Shown: positions 15,305-23,168 of the stretch, one piece after another
How the letters are laid out: each line of letters begins with the position of its first letter
Numbering within the stretch: position 1 is the stretch's first letter
Assembly: GCA_016845205.1 (NCBI GenBank)
Contig: JAERTA010000114.1
Coordinates: 1 to 46,710, forward strand
Direction of reading: 5' to 3'
DNA: 46,710 bases
DNA from: Gammaproteobacteria bacterium
GTDB taxonomy: Bacteria > Pseudomonadota > Gammaproteobacteria > PS1 > Pseudothioglobaceae
Notes under the pieces: model-generated
What the model saw: only the letters and a program-made list of their open reading frames with translations
What the model was told of the DNA's origin: nothing
Database searches by the model: none
Made by a program: the position numbers and the translations under genes

Positions 15305-15564
15305 TGCTCTAAAATTAGTTCGGAGTGTTGGTAGGTTAAAATGGTTGATATAACGCCATCAACATCATTGAAGCCGTCGATGATATCCATAATTTGGCCT
15401 TTTTCATCTTTTTCGATGGTGATAATTAGACGATTGGTTTTAGTAATGTAGTGAACGTTGACACCATTAATGGTGTTGAGGTTTTCTTTTATCTTTTTCT
15501 CCTTGCCTTGAGTTGCATGAACCAGAACACCGCAAATATCGATAGTTTTTTCTTCTTTAGTCAT
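15301..15564 (-). CDS. napD: NapD chaperone for periplasmic nitrate reductase
   Basis: 87 residues. The small ferredoxin-like fold begins DICGVLVHATQGKEKKIKENLNTINGVNVHYI, as in NapD, which binds the NapA Tat signal peptide and controls maturation. First gene of the nap operon. Predicted leader of 27 bases without an obvious ribosome site. The promoter has a perfect TATAAT and the non-canonical operator. Confidence 0.88.
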   Translation of the reverse strand: MTKEEKTIDICGVLVHATQGKEKKIKENLNTINGVNVHYITKTNRLIITIEKDEKGQIMDIIDGFNDVDGVISTILTYQHSELILEQ

Positions 15565-15597
15565 TTGTCATTAATATAATGAGAATTAAGATATTGA

Positions 15598-15639
15598 ATT
15601 ATATTAAGTACTTTGAATTTTAAAAATAACATAGGTTGT
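15598..15639 (-). promoter_or_regulatory. nap operon promoter with WTAAC-CTAT-GTTAT operator
   Basis: In the promoter direction the site reads ACAAC-CTAT-GTTAT (15626-15639, centre 15632.5). A perfect TATAAT at 15598-15603 (minus strand) predicts a start at 15591, exactly 41.5 bp from the centre. Confidence 0.75.
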
Positions 15640-15649
15640 TTTCAGGCGG

Positions 15650-16408
15650 TTAAAACAGTATTTTTTTGAGTAAAAAAACAATGGCCACTAGAATGATAAC
15701 ACCTAAAGATTTTTCCATGGTTTTAGGGCTATATTTGAAAGAACCAAAGTAAGAGCCAAGAAAGCCACCAACAACAACCGCCACAATTAACGAAAGGTAG
15801 TTGCTTAGGTCGATTGTGTTATATTGTAAGCGTGAAATAAGTCCAGAGAGCGATACTGTCCAAACAAAGATAGCGCCCGTAGCGGCCGCCTCTTTTTGAG
15901 AGCCAATGCGTAGCATGATAATAAGTGGCACTAAGTATACGCCACCACCAATACCCACAATGCCAGCAACAAGGCCAAGGATAGAGCCCGCAATTAAAGA
16001 GACCAGTGTTTTTTGTTTTTGGTTTAATGTTATTTCAAAACTTGTATCTTCCCAAAGGTAAATGCGCATGGCAACGACAACAAGCGATATAAGCAATATC
16101 CATAGAAAGACTGCTTTTGGTAAATGTAGTGAACCACCCAAATAAGCAAAAGGAATGGCCGAGATTAAAAACGGTAGAACAATGTGCAACTTACCATGCT
16201 TATTACGCAAGAAATTGATACTGCCTATGGTGGAAACAAGTAAATTAAGCGAGAGTGAAACCATGGGAATAGTGATAGCACTCATGCCCGCAATTGCCAT
16301 GAGTGCTGTATAAGATGAACCCCCACCCATGCCAACAGATGAGTAGACAAAAGCGACTACAAAAAACAATAGCGCTAATAGTGTTGCAAAATAAGGTGTG
16401 ATTTCCAT
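15650..16408 (-). CDS. TauE/SafE (DUF81) family membrane exporter
   Basis: 252 residues with about eight transmembrane helices. The two family signatures are visible: SSVGMGGGSSYTALM (about residue 24) and VAGIVGIGGGVYLVPLI (about 142), typical of TauE/SafE/YfcA transporters. Such proteins export sulfite, sulfoacetate or related organosulfur anions. Sulfite export would suit a sulfur oxidiser, but the substrate cannot be read from the sequence. A TATAAT placed eight bases before the ATG implies an almost leaderless transcript. Divergent from moaE across one FNR box. Confidence 0.88.
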   Translation of the reverse strand: MEITPYFATLLALLFFVVAFVYSSVGMGGGSSYTALMAIAGMSAITIPMVSLSLNLLVSTIGSINFLRNKHGKLHIVLPFLISAIPFAYLGGSLHLPKAVFLWILLISLVVVAMRIYLWEDTSFEITLNQKQKTLVSLIAGSILGLVAGIVGIGGGVYLVPLIIMLRIGSQKEAAATGAIFVWTVSLSGLISRLQYNTIDLSNYLSLIVAVVVGGFLGSYFGSFKYSPKTMEKSLGVIILVAIVFLLKKILF

Positions 16409-16416
16409 GTTTGCTC

Positions 16417-16485
16417 ATTATATGGGAATTAATATTAAGCTGATTGATTTAAATCAACCCAACAAGGGTGATTTAAAACTAAAAT
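16417..16485. promoter_or_regulatory. Shared FNR box between divergent tauE-like gene and moaE
   Basis: A perfect TTGAT-TTAA-ATCAA lies at 16444-16457 (centre 16450.5). Rightward, TAAAAT (16480-16485) predicts a start at 16492, 41.5 bp away and equal to the A of the moaE ATG. Leftward, TATAAT (16417-16422, minus strand) predicts a start at 16410, 40.5 bp away and two bases before the exporter ATG. Confidence 0.75.
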
Positions 16486-16491
16486 TAGAGC

Positions 16492-16941
16492 ATGAATAAA
16501 ATTGTTGTACAAACACAAGACTTTGATCTCAATACAGAAGTATCTTTAGCCAGAGGCGATGATAGCAATATTGGCGCGGTTGTGAGTTTTGTTGGCACAG
16601 TGCGAGATTTAGAAGGTGAGCCTATCCAAAAGATGACACTAGAGCACTACCCTGGCATGACTGAAAAATCATTAGAGTCTATCGCTAATCAGGCACAAGA
16701 CAGATGGCCACTTGGCAAGGTTACGATTATTCATCGTGTGGGCGACTTACAAATTAATGATCAAATTGTATTGGTGGTTACAACCAGCCAGCACCGACAG
16801 GCTGCTTTTGAATCTTGTGAATTTATTATGGATTTTTTAAAAACTCAAGCGCCTTTTTGGAAAAAAGAACACACTGAAAACCAAAGTAAGTGGGTAGAAG
16901 CCAAGGCGAGTGACAACAAGCAAAAAGACCGTTGGCGTTAA
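16492..16941 (+). CDS. moaE: Molybdopterin synthase catalytic subunit MoaE
   Basis: 149 residues. GAVVSFVGTVRDLEG (about 28-42) and LEHYPGMTEKSL (about 50-61) are core MoaE motifs, and the C-terminal PFWKKE contains the catalytic Lys region. MoaE with MoaD converts cyclic pyranopterin monophosphate to molybdopterin, the cofactor needed by NapA and NarG. No ribosome site is seen and the predicted transcript begins at the start codon. The stop overlaps the mobA stop by four bases. Confidence 0.95.
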   Translation: MNKIVVQTQDFDLNTEVSLARGDDSNIGAVVSFVGTVRDLEGEPIQKMTLEHYPGMTEKSLESIANQAQDRWPLGKVTIIHRVGDLQINDQIVLVVTTSQHRQAAFESCEFIMDFLKTQAPFWKKEHTENQSKWVEAKASDNKQKDRWR

Positions 16942-17522
16942 TCCGCATCGGCAAAATCTTGCGGTGAATTAAGATTGATAAAGATATCTGGTTGATCTGA
17001 AAAATCAACTTTAAGTGCGTTGTTATTTTTAAGCCAAAGACCAAATTTACGCCCACCTGATTGTAAAAATTTATCTAAATTGTCTTTCAAAGCAATATTA
17101 ATGAGCGAGTAGGTTGGGTGAATTTTGTCGCCATTGCTAGCAACACAAATATTCACCTCATGTTGCTGCATGGATTGAACCAGTCGTTCAACTAAAAGGC
17201 TATTAACAAAGGGTCCATCACAAGGCAGCACCAATAAATAAGGAGTGTTGGCAACGTGCATTGCTTTAGAAACGCCGGCAAGTGGCCCCTGAAATCCAGA
17301 TAAATCATCCCTAATAACTGTGCCAAATTTTTGATAAAGGTCAAGGTTTTTATTAGCGCTCACCAATATACTGTTAACACTTTTGTTAATAATGTTAGCC
17401 ACATAACTGATTAAAGGTTTGTTTTTAAATAAAATTAAACCTTTGTCTTGCCCGCCCATGCGAGTGGCCTGTCCTCCTGAGAGGATGACAGCAGTTATGT
17501 CGCTTTTGCTTATGTTTTTCAT
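16938..17522 (-). CDS. mobA: Molybdenum cofactor guanylyltransferase MobA
   Basis: 194 residues. The N-terminal nucleotide-binding loop VILSGGQATRMGGQDKGLI (about 11-29) and the LPCDGPFVN segment (about 100) match MobA, which attaches GMP to the molybdenum cofactor to give MGD, as used by NapA and NarG. It is convergent with moaE and divergent from moeA. Confidence 0.95.
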   Translation of the reverse strand: MKNISKSDITAVILSGGQATRMGGQDKGLILFKNKPLISYVANIINKSVNSILVSANKNLDLYQKFGTVIRDDLSGFQGPLAGVSKAMHVANTPYLLVLPCDGPFVNSLLVERLVQSMQQHEVNICVASNGDKIHPTYSLINIALKDNLDKFLQSGGRKFGLWLKNNNALKVDFSDQPDIFINLNSPQDFADAD

Positions 17523-17555
17523 GTAGGTATGTTATAGACGAATATATAAGTCGTA

Positions 17556-17564
17556 TGATACAAT
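17556..17564 (+). promoter_or_regulatory. Extended -10 promoter of moeA-moaCAD
   Basis: TG-A-TACAAT (TG at 17556-17557, hexamer 17559-17564) forms an extended -10. The predicted start is about 17571, 37 bases before moeA. No FNR box is seen here. Confidence 0.45.
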
Positions 17565-17607
17565 CAAACGGTTAATTTTAATTATAAAAACAGGTTACAC
17601 ACTGATT

Positions 17608-18873
17608 ATGGACCATCAACAAGCTGATTGTGCCTGCGATGAAATACCGCAGTCGCTGATTTCTACTAGTGAAGCTTTGACGCTATTAACTGACTCTGCA
17701 AGGGTTGTTAACAGTACTCAAATGGTTGTGCTTGATGATGCACTCGATAGGGTTTTAGCCACAGAAGTGCGAGCCACAATTAATGTGCCCGGTTTTGATA
17801 ATTCTGCAATGGACGGCTACGCAATTCATTTGCAAGAAGAGCAACTTGGTGTTGTTGGTGGGCTGGCATTTGAGATTACTGATCGTATTCCTGCAGGTAG
17901 TGTTGGTAGCGTATTAGGGCCTGGTTGTGCAGCGCGAATCTTTACCGGGGCGCCCATACCACAAGGCGCCAACACAGTGATTATGCAAGAAGAGTGTGAG
18001 TTAATTGAGAATGATTCAAAGATTGAGATTTACCGTCCAATAGCCTATTTTGAGAACATTAGGCCAATGGGTAATGACATCAAATCTGGCGAAGTTGTTT
18101 TACAAGCGGGCTTAAAGCTGCAACCACAAGCAATTGCGCTAGCCGCATCACTTGGTGTTAATACCCTAGAGGTGTTTAATAAAATTAAAGTGGGTGTATT
18201 TTTTACCGGAGATGAGTTGGTTGAGCCCGGTGAAACACTAGAAGCAGGGCAGATTTTTAACTCTAATCGTTATGCTTTGGTTGCTATGCTAAATAAGTTG
18301 GATTGTGACGTGTTTAACTTGGGCAATGTGAAAGACACTTTTGATGCAACATGTCATGCATTGAAGGAGCTCAGTACTGAATGTGATTTGGTTATAACCA
18401 CTGGTGGTGTATCTGTTGGTGAGGAAGACCACGTTAAGCCTGCCGTAGAACAATTGGGTGAATTAAATTTATGGCGCATTAAGATGAAGCCCGGCAAACC
18501 ACTTGCATTTGGCAATGTGGGCGAAAGCGCATTCATTGGCTTGCCGGGCAATCCTGTGTCATCAATGGTCACTTTTTTACTATTTGCCAGACCGTTTATT
18601 AAAAAGATGCAAGGGGTGAGCAATTATCTAAATACGACTATGAAGGTTGAAGCAAACTTTGATTGGCACCGTTCGAAACCTAGGCGTGAGTTTGTGCGGG
18701 TAAAGCTTGACAACTCAACAATACCACCAAAAGCCACACAATACCCCAAGCAAGGTTCTGGTGTTTTGTCCTCTATGGTTTGGGCGGATGGTTTGGCAGA
18801 AATACCCGAAAAAACTACCTTTAAAAAAGGTGAGATTATTAACTTTTATCCATTAAAGGAAATGATGCAATGA
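17608..18873 (+). CDS. moeA: Molybdopterin molybdotransferase MoeA
   Basis: 421 residues, the usual MoeA length. [13 protein letters not shown] (about 65-77) is the N-terminal MoeA signature, and [14 protein letters not shown] (about 266) plus [16 protein letters not shown] (about 311) are the molybdopterin-binding motifs. It inserts molybdate into adenylylated molybdopterin made by Mog. First gene of the moeA-moaC-moaA-moaD operon. Its stop overlaps the moaC start (ATGA). Confidence 0.97.
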   Translation: MDHQQADCACDEIPQSLISTSEALTLLTDSARVVNSTQMVVLDDALDRVLATEVRATINVPGFDNSAMDGYAIHLQEEQLGVVGGLAFEITDRIPAGSVGSVLGPGCAARIFTGAPIPQGANTVIMQEECELIENDSKIEIYRPIAYFENIRPMGNDIKSGEVVLQAGLKLQPQAIALAASLGVNTLEVFNKIKVGVFFTGDELVEPGETLEAGQIFNSNRYALVAMLNKLDCDVFNLGNVKDTFDATCHALKELSTECDLVITTGGVSVGEEDHVKPAVEQLGELNLWRIKMKPGKPLAFGNVGESAFIGLPGNPVSSMVTFLLFARPFIKKMQGVSNYLNTTMKVEANFDWHRSKPRREFVRVKLDNSTIPPKATQYPKQGSGVLSSMVWADGLAEIPEKTTFKKGEIINFYPLKEMMQ

Positions 18874-19349
18874 GTGATAAATTAAGTCATGTAAATAATA
18901 AAGGCGAAGCGCAAATGGTTGATGTGGCTGATAAAGACATAACAACCAGGGAAGCACGCGCTACGGCGAGTATTTTTATGCGTCCGGAAACTTTACAAAA
19001 AATCAAAGACAATGATTTTAAAAAAGGTGATGTATTAGCCGTAGCAAGAATTGCTGGCATTATGGCAGCAAAACAAACACACCACCTTATCCCAATGTGC
19101 CACAGCCTAAACTTATCAAAAATTAGTGTTGATTTTGAATACCTTGATAACGGGGTAAAGATTAATACTTTTGCTAAGCTAAACGCACAAACCGGTGTTG
19201 AAATGGAGGCATTAACCGCTGCAAGTGTGGCAGCACTCACCGTTTATGATATGTGCAAGGCGGTTGATCGTTTTATGAAAATTTCTGATGTGCAATTACT
19301 AGAAAAGAAAGGCGGCAAATCTGGTCATTGGACAAACAACTCACTGTAG
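18870..19349 (+). CDS. moaC: Cyclic pyranopterin monophosphate synthase MoaC
   Basis: 159 residues. [16 protein letters not shown] (about 16-31), [11 protein letters not shown] (about 75-85) and [21 protein letters not shown] (about 112) are MoaC motifs, and KKGGKSGHW closes the protein. With MoaA it performs the first step from GTP to cyclic pyranopterin monophosphate. It overlaps moeA by four bases and is followed by moaA after 12 bp. Confidence 0.97.
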   Translation: MSDKLSHVNNKGEAQMVDVADKDITTREARATASIFMRPETLQKIKDNDFKKGDVLAVARIAGIMAAKQTHHLIPMCHSLNLSKISVDFEYLDNGVKINTFAKLNAQTGVEMEALTAASVAALTVYDMCKAVDRFMKISDVQLLEKKGGKSGHWTNNSL

Positions 19350-19361
19350 GGCCTTAAAAAA

Positions 19362-20357
19362 ATGCCTAAACTCATTGATAAATTTAATCGAGAGATAAAC
19401 TATATTCGTCTCTCTGTTACCGAGCATTGCAATTATCGGTGTTTTTATTGTCGAGATGCCGAACACATTCCAAACTGTAAACGCGAAGATATTTTGAGCT
19501 ATGAAGATATTGAAAGAATTGTTAGAATCTTTGCTCAGTTAGGCGTTAGTAAAATTCGCCTCACTGGTGGTGAGCCATTGTTACGACGAGGCATTGTAAA
19601 AATTGCCCAGTTAATTAGTAACATTGATGGCATTAAAGATGTGCCGCTTTCAACTAATGGGCATTTGTTAGAAAAGTTTGCGGGCAAACTTTTTGATAAT
19701 GGGGTTAACAGAGTTAATCTTTCTATCGACTCGTTAATACCTGAGAGGTTTAACGAGATCACTCGTGGCGGCGATGTTAATGAAGTAATCAAAGGCATTG
19801 ATGCAGCGATCACCTCAGGCATGCACCCTATTAAGATAAATATGGTGGTTATGCGTGGTGTGAATGATAATGAGATCGAATCGATGATTGATTTTGCTAT
19901 TGAAAAAGGTGTTGATATTCGTTTTATCGAAACCATGCCTATTGGCTCTGCTGGTATTGAGGCTACCTCTCAGCACTATAGTGAAAAAGATATTTTAAAT
20001 AGAGTTAACAAGCATTTAAAAAACAGAATAACACCCATGACTTCTAGCAAGACTGACGGCCCTGCTAAGAATTTTAAAATTGATCATAGTAACTCTACTG
20101 TTGGCGTGATTAGCGCAGTATCTAGCCATTTTTGTCAAACCTGTAATCGCGTTAGAATTACCGCTAAAGGTGATTTGATTTTGTGCCTTGGACAAGAAGA
20201 TTCAATCTCTCTAAAAGATGCAGTGCGTTCCGATAGGAGTGATGATGAGATTAAGAAAATGATTATTGAAGCAATCAATAAAAAACCTGAAAAACACGAA
20301 TTTAATTCATCGATTGACAACATTAGTAATCGACAAATGGCGGAGATAGGTGGATGA
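19362..20357 (+). CDS. moaA: GTP 3',8-cyclase MoaA (radical SAM)
   Basis: 331 residues. The radical SAM cluster ligands are C23, C27 and C30 (CNYRCFYC). A second cluster near the C-terminus is formed by CQTCNRVRI and a later Cys in LILCLG. The protein ends in the conserved Gly-Gly needed for activity. The enzyme is oxygen sensitive, in keeping with anaerobic nitrate respiration. It overlaps moaD by four bases (ATGA). Confidence 0.97.
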   Translation: MPKLIDKFNREINYIRLSVTEHCNYRCFYCRDAEHIPNCKREDILSYEDIERIVRIFAQLGVSKIRLTGGEPLLRRGIVKIAQLISNIDGIKDVPLSTNGHLLEKFAGKLFDNGVNRVNLSIDSLIPERFNEITRGGDVNEVIKGIDAAITSGMHPIKINMVVMRGVNDNEIESMIDFAIEKGVDIRFIETMPIGSAGIEATSQHYSEKDILNRVNKHLKNRITPMTSSKTDGPAKNFKIDHSNSTVGVISAVSSHFCQTCNRVRITAKGDLILCLGQEDSISLKDAVRSDRSDDEIKKMIIEAINKKPEKHEFNSSIDNISNRQMAEIGG

Positions 20358-20590
20358 AGATACTTTACTTTGCTTCGTTAAAAGAAACCACAAAAACCTC
20401 TGGTGAAGAGATAGCCATCAGTAGTGATATGACCGCCGGTGAGTTGCGGCAATTATTGGTAGAGAAATATGGCGACCACTATTTTCCGAGCAATATTTTG
20501 TGCGCAGTTAATCAGGTAATGGCTAACGATTCAACGCTACTTACAAATAGTGATGAGGTGGCTTTTTATCCGCCTGTTACTGGTGGTTAG
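20354..20590 (+). CDS. moaD: Molybdopterin synthase sulfur carrier MoaD
   Basis: 78 residues with a ubiquitin-like fold and a C-terminal VAFYPPVTGG, the Gly-Gly tail that is thiocarboxylated. Partner of MoaE, which is encoded 3.4 kb upstream under separate control. Last gene of the operon. The stop overlaps the convergent HPP gene stop. Confidence 0.95.
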   Translation: MKILYFASLKETTKTSGEEIAISSDMTAGELRQLLVEKYGDHYFPSNILCAVNQVMANDSTLLTNSDEVAFYPPVTGG

Positions 20591-21069
20591 AGTAAGTCTT
20601 CGAATGGATTTTTATCTCTAAAACTTGCCACTGAAATGGCCACAATTAACAAGATTAAAGAGTTAAAAAATATTGGAATAATAACAAATATGTAGCCAAG
20701 TTGGTGAATGGCCTCACCACCAATAATTGCCGTAACTGCGGTGGCACCACCAGGTGGGTGCATGCATCTTAATAGATGCATAGCTATCAATGCAACAGGG
20801 ATAGCAACTGAAGTGGAGAGTAGAGCATCTGCTATTAAGTAGTAACAAGTGACACCAACGATTGCAGAAACCATGTGACCGCCAATTAGATTCCATGGGC
20901 GAGAAACAGGCGCATGTGGCAAACCAAACATCAACATAGCGGAAGCGCCTGCAGAGGCAATAATAAGCGGCGAGTGCGTTGTTGCTAAAATAACATTGGA
21001 AAAAAACCCTGCCATAGCAACAGCGATAAAGGCGCCAATGGCCGATATAATCAGCTCTTTAGTTTCCAT
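20587..21069 (-). CDS. HPP family membrane protein
   Basis: About 160 residues with four or five transmembrane helices. LMFGLPHAPVSRPWNLIGGHMVSA and MHLLRCMHPPGGATAVTAI carry the HPP motif that names the family. Some plant and cyanobacterial HPP proteins transport nitrite. That would fit the nitrate context, but substrate here is unproven. The ATG at 21069 is chosen; a TTG three codons upstream is possible and neither has a clear ribosome site. Confidence 0.82.
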   Translation of the reverse strand: METKELIISAIGAFIAVAMAGFFSNVILATTHSPLIIASAGASAMLMFGLPHAPVSRPWNLIGGHMVSAIVGVTCYYLIADALLSTSVAIPVALIAMHLLRCMHPPGGATAVTAIIGGEAIHQLGYIFVIIPIFFNSLILLIVAISVASFRDKNPFEDLL

Positions 21070-21098
21070 CTTCCCCAAGACACCTGAATTGTTGAGCT

Positions 21099-21281
21099 TT
21101 AAGTGAGTGCGTGTGAGGCAATTTTTTTAATCACTTGTTTGAATCCATCTGCAATTAACAAACTTGCCATTGCAATCATGGTGATTTTAATTGGGTCGGT
21201 AATATTATTATTATGCGCAATGACTAAGCCTAAAAATAGCCAGAAAAAAGCCCATATAAATTTAATTAAAAATCGATTCAT
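21099..21281 (-). CDS. Small two-helix membrane protein
   Basis: 60 residues. Two hydrophobic segments (about 5-22 and 30-46) flank HNNNITDPIK, and the C-terminal tail is basic. No family recognised. It lies 20-30 bp upstream of the HPP gene in the same direction, so the two are probably co-transcribed. The start is an ATG after an A-rich tract without a clear ribosome site. Confidence 0.5.
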   Translation of the reverse strand: MNRFLIKFIWAFFWLFLGLVIAHNNNITDPIKITMIAMASLLIADGFKQVIKKIASHALT

Positions 21282-21308
21282 AATTTAAAAAAAATAAAAA
21301 TTTAGCAA

Positions 21309-21351
21309 GGCAATCAACAACACGAGGAGGGGTTGTGTTAAATAGATTGCC
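21309..21351 (-). terminator. Probable terminator of the nar operon
   Basis: On the minus strand GGCAATC pairs with GATTGCC, enclosing a second stem AACAC/GTGTT. T-rich tracts (ATTTTTATTTTTTTT) follow a few bases later. It lies 11 bases after the DsrC-like stop codon. Confidence 0.6.
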
Positions 21352-21361
21352 TACTAAAAGT

Positions 21362-21697
21362 TTAACCGGTACTCCAACCTCTTGGTCGTTTCATGCCGGA
21401 TACCTTGCAAGCCTGTTTGACATAGCCATAAGGAAACATAGTAAACAATCTGGCTTTGGCTAATTTTTTGTCAATATTAAAGTCAATGGCCATTTGTTTG
21501 GTTGTATGGCGTACATCTGGTGCAACGCCGTTGTCATTGTAGTAATGACGCATAAAGTCAAAAACCAGCCAGTAGTCATCGTCCAGCTCTATGTTCTCAG
21601 ATTTGGCCAGTTCAAGCGCCACATCATGATCCCAATCTTCTGGATGAATTAAATAGCCTTCAGGGTCTATCTCTATTGTTTTATCATTAATATTCAT
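21362..21697 (-). CDS. DsrC/TusE-like protein lacking the C-terminal cysteine
   Basis: 111 residues. DPEGYLIHPEDWDHDVA, WLVFDFMRHYYNDNGVAPDVR and LFTMFPYGYVKQACKVSGMKRPRGW give a clear DsrC/TusE fold. DsrC carries two redox cysteines, one in the KQAC loop (Cys97 here) and one eleven residues later at the C-terminus. The second position is Trp108 here, and the protein ends WSTG. It therefore cannot form the normal intramolecular disulfide or carry sulfur on that arm. DsrC-like paralogs lacking a cysteine have been proposed to be regulatory. It ends the nar gene cluster. Confidence 0.88.
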   Translation of the reverse strand: MNINDKTIEIDPEGYLIHPEDWDHDVALELAKSENIELDDDYWLVFDFMRHYYNDNGVAPDVRHTTKQMAIDFNIDKKLAKARLFTMFPYGYVKQACKVSGMKRPRGWSTG

Positions 21698-21718
21698 TGT
21701 TAATACTGCTTAAAATAA

Positions 21719-21904
21719 TTAGCAAAAATTTGAAAAATTGCCATCTAATTTTTCTTTCCCATCTTTATAGCCCGATTTATATTCAGCGGTTATTTTTTGT
21801 TCTTCAATCTCTGGGTTATTAAGATAGCCAGCAATCCAACCTTGGATATAGTTGTCATCAACACCCATTTCTTCCATCTTCTTTACGTTGTCGTAATAAT
21901 TCAT
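21719..21904 (-). CDS. Small acidic protein of unknown function ending in cysteine
   Basis: 61 residues with a good GGAG ribosome site, nine bases after narI and 21 bases before the DsrC-like gene. It is charged and soluble, with YIQGWIAGYLNNPEIEEQKIT followed by YKSGYKDGKEK. Its only cysteine is the last residue. No family recognised. Position and codon use fit a genuine gene co-expressed with narGHJI. Confidence 0.65.
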   Translation of the reverse strand: MNYYDNVKKMEEMGVDDNYIQGWIAGYLNNPEIEEQKITAEYKSGYKDGKEKLDGNFSNFC

Positions 21905-21913
21905 CTAAGTCTC

Positions 21914-22630
21914 CTAGTTAGTTTTAATGCGTTTTTCTCTAACAATTTGATAAGGACGCATTAGGTAGGTTAATGGCACTGACCATACGTGAACCAAACG
22001 AGTGAACGGGAAGACTAAAAATATTGTCATACCAAACAACATATGCAGTTTATAAGTATGTGACACATCAACAAAGTTAGCGCCGCCAGCGGCTGTTAGC
22101 AGGGTTGGGTCAACACTTAATTTGGCAATACTTTTTACATATTCAGCCAATTGCAACATTGTTTGTACATCACCAGCTTGTGCATGGTGCATTGATTCAA
22201 AGATTGTATTAAGGCCTAATAGGGCAGTTAATAACAACCAAAAAATAATAAAGTTGTCTCTGAAACGACTAACTGCCTTTACTCTAGCATTGGTCATACG
22301 ACGATAGAACAACAATAGCGCGCCAATGGCTGCCATACCGCCAAATATAGCGCCTGCATAAATCGCGATGTATTGGTGTTGTACATCAGTTGCCACCATT
22401 TGCCACCAGCTATGGGGTAGTAGCATGCCTACTGCATGGCCAAAGAAAATACCAATAATACCCACGTGGAATATATTGCTAGCAAACACCATGCCTTTGT
22501 TGCCTAGTAACTGAGATGAGTCAGCTTTCCAGGTATATTGCTCACGATCAAAACGAATCCAACTGCCTAGAATAAACACCACACCTGCAATGTATGGGTA
22601 AACTCCAAATAAAAAATTATCTACTGTCAT
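21914..22630 (-). CDS. narI: Respiratory nitrate reductase gamma subunit NarI
   Basis: 238 residues with five transmembrane helices. Haem b ligands are expected among the His in FHVGIIGIFFGHAVGM (about 54-69) and in the later SHTYKLHMLFGMTIF (about 189-203). It anchors NarGH to the membrane and oxidises quinol. Last of narGHJI, 11 bp after narJ. Confidence 0.95.
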   Translation of the reverse strand: MTVDNFLFGVYPYIAGVVFILGSWIRFDREQYTWKADSSQLLGNKGMVFASNIFHVGIIGIFFGHAVGMLLPHSWWQMVATDVQHQYIAIYAGAIFGGMAAIGALLLFYRRMTNARVKAVSRFRDNFIIFWLLLTALLGLNTIFESMHHAQAGDVQTMLQLAEYVKSIAKLSVDPTLLTAAGGANFVDVSHTYKLHMLFGMTIFLVFPFTRLVHVWSVPLTYLMRPYQIVREKRIKTN

Positions 22631-22641
22631 TTTTATTCTCC

Positions 22642-23157
22642 TTATGCTGCTTCAGCTAAATAGCTGCGCTTTTCAACCATTCTGATTAATTTAGAATAAG
22701 GGCTCTCTGCCTCGTCTAAATTGTCTGCTATGATTTTGATAATTCTTTTCGCATCTCCTAGGAATACTCTTGAACCCATATCATCTAAGGTGGATGCGTA
22801 TTCTAAAAGTAGTGGCAAGAAATCAGGAATTTCACCGTCCTTAACTTCTAAACCTTCGTTTTTAAAATGCTCAGATAAATCAATCAAAGCAGGGCCACGA
22901 CCATTGTCATCACCAAAAATATGATGTGTTAAATGAAGATCATGTTCTGGCACCATGTCAAAAGTTTCGACATAAGTCTGTTGTATGCCAGTTGAGGTGT
23001 GAATCCTCATCCAAGAGATAAACTCCATTAGTGTTTCTTTTTCATCTGCTTCAATTTCTGATGAAGCTTTGACAAAGTCAATCACACTATCTAGATTCTC
23101 CATTAATTCGTTATCTGGATAGTCAATTAGTTTTGATAAAACATTAAGTACTTGCAT
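22642..23157 (-). CDS. narJ: Nitrate reductase assembly chaperone NarJ
   Basis: 171 residues, all-helical. YVETFDMVPEHDLHLTHHIFGDDNGRGPALIDLSEHFKNEGL (in part) is the TorD/NarJ-type core that binds the NarG N-terminus during cofactor insertion. It is shorter than the E. coli protein of about 236 residues because the C-terminal tail is reduced. Lies between narH and narI with gaps of 11 bp each. Confidence 0.93.
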   Translation of the reverse strand: MQVLNVLSKLIDYPDNELMENLDSVIDFVKASSEIEADEKETLMEFISWMRIHTSTGIQQTYVETFDMVPEHDLHLTHHIFGDDNGRGPALIDLSEHFKNEGLEVKDGEIPDFLPLLLEYASTLDDMGSRVFLGDAKRIIKIIADNLDEAESPYSKLIRMVEKRSYLAEAA

Positions 23158-23168
23158 ATTATTTCTCC

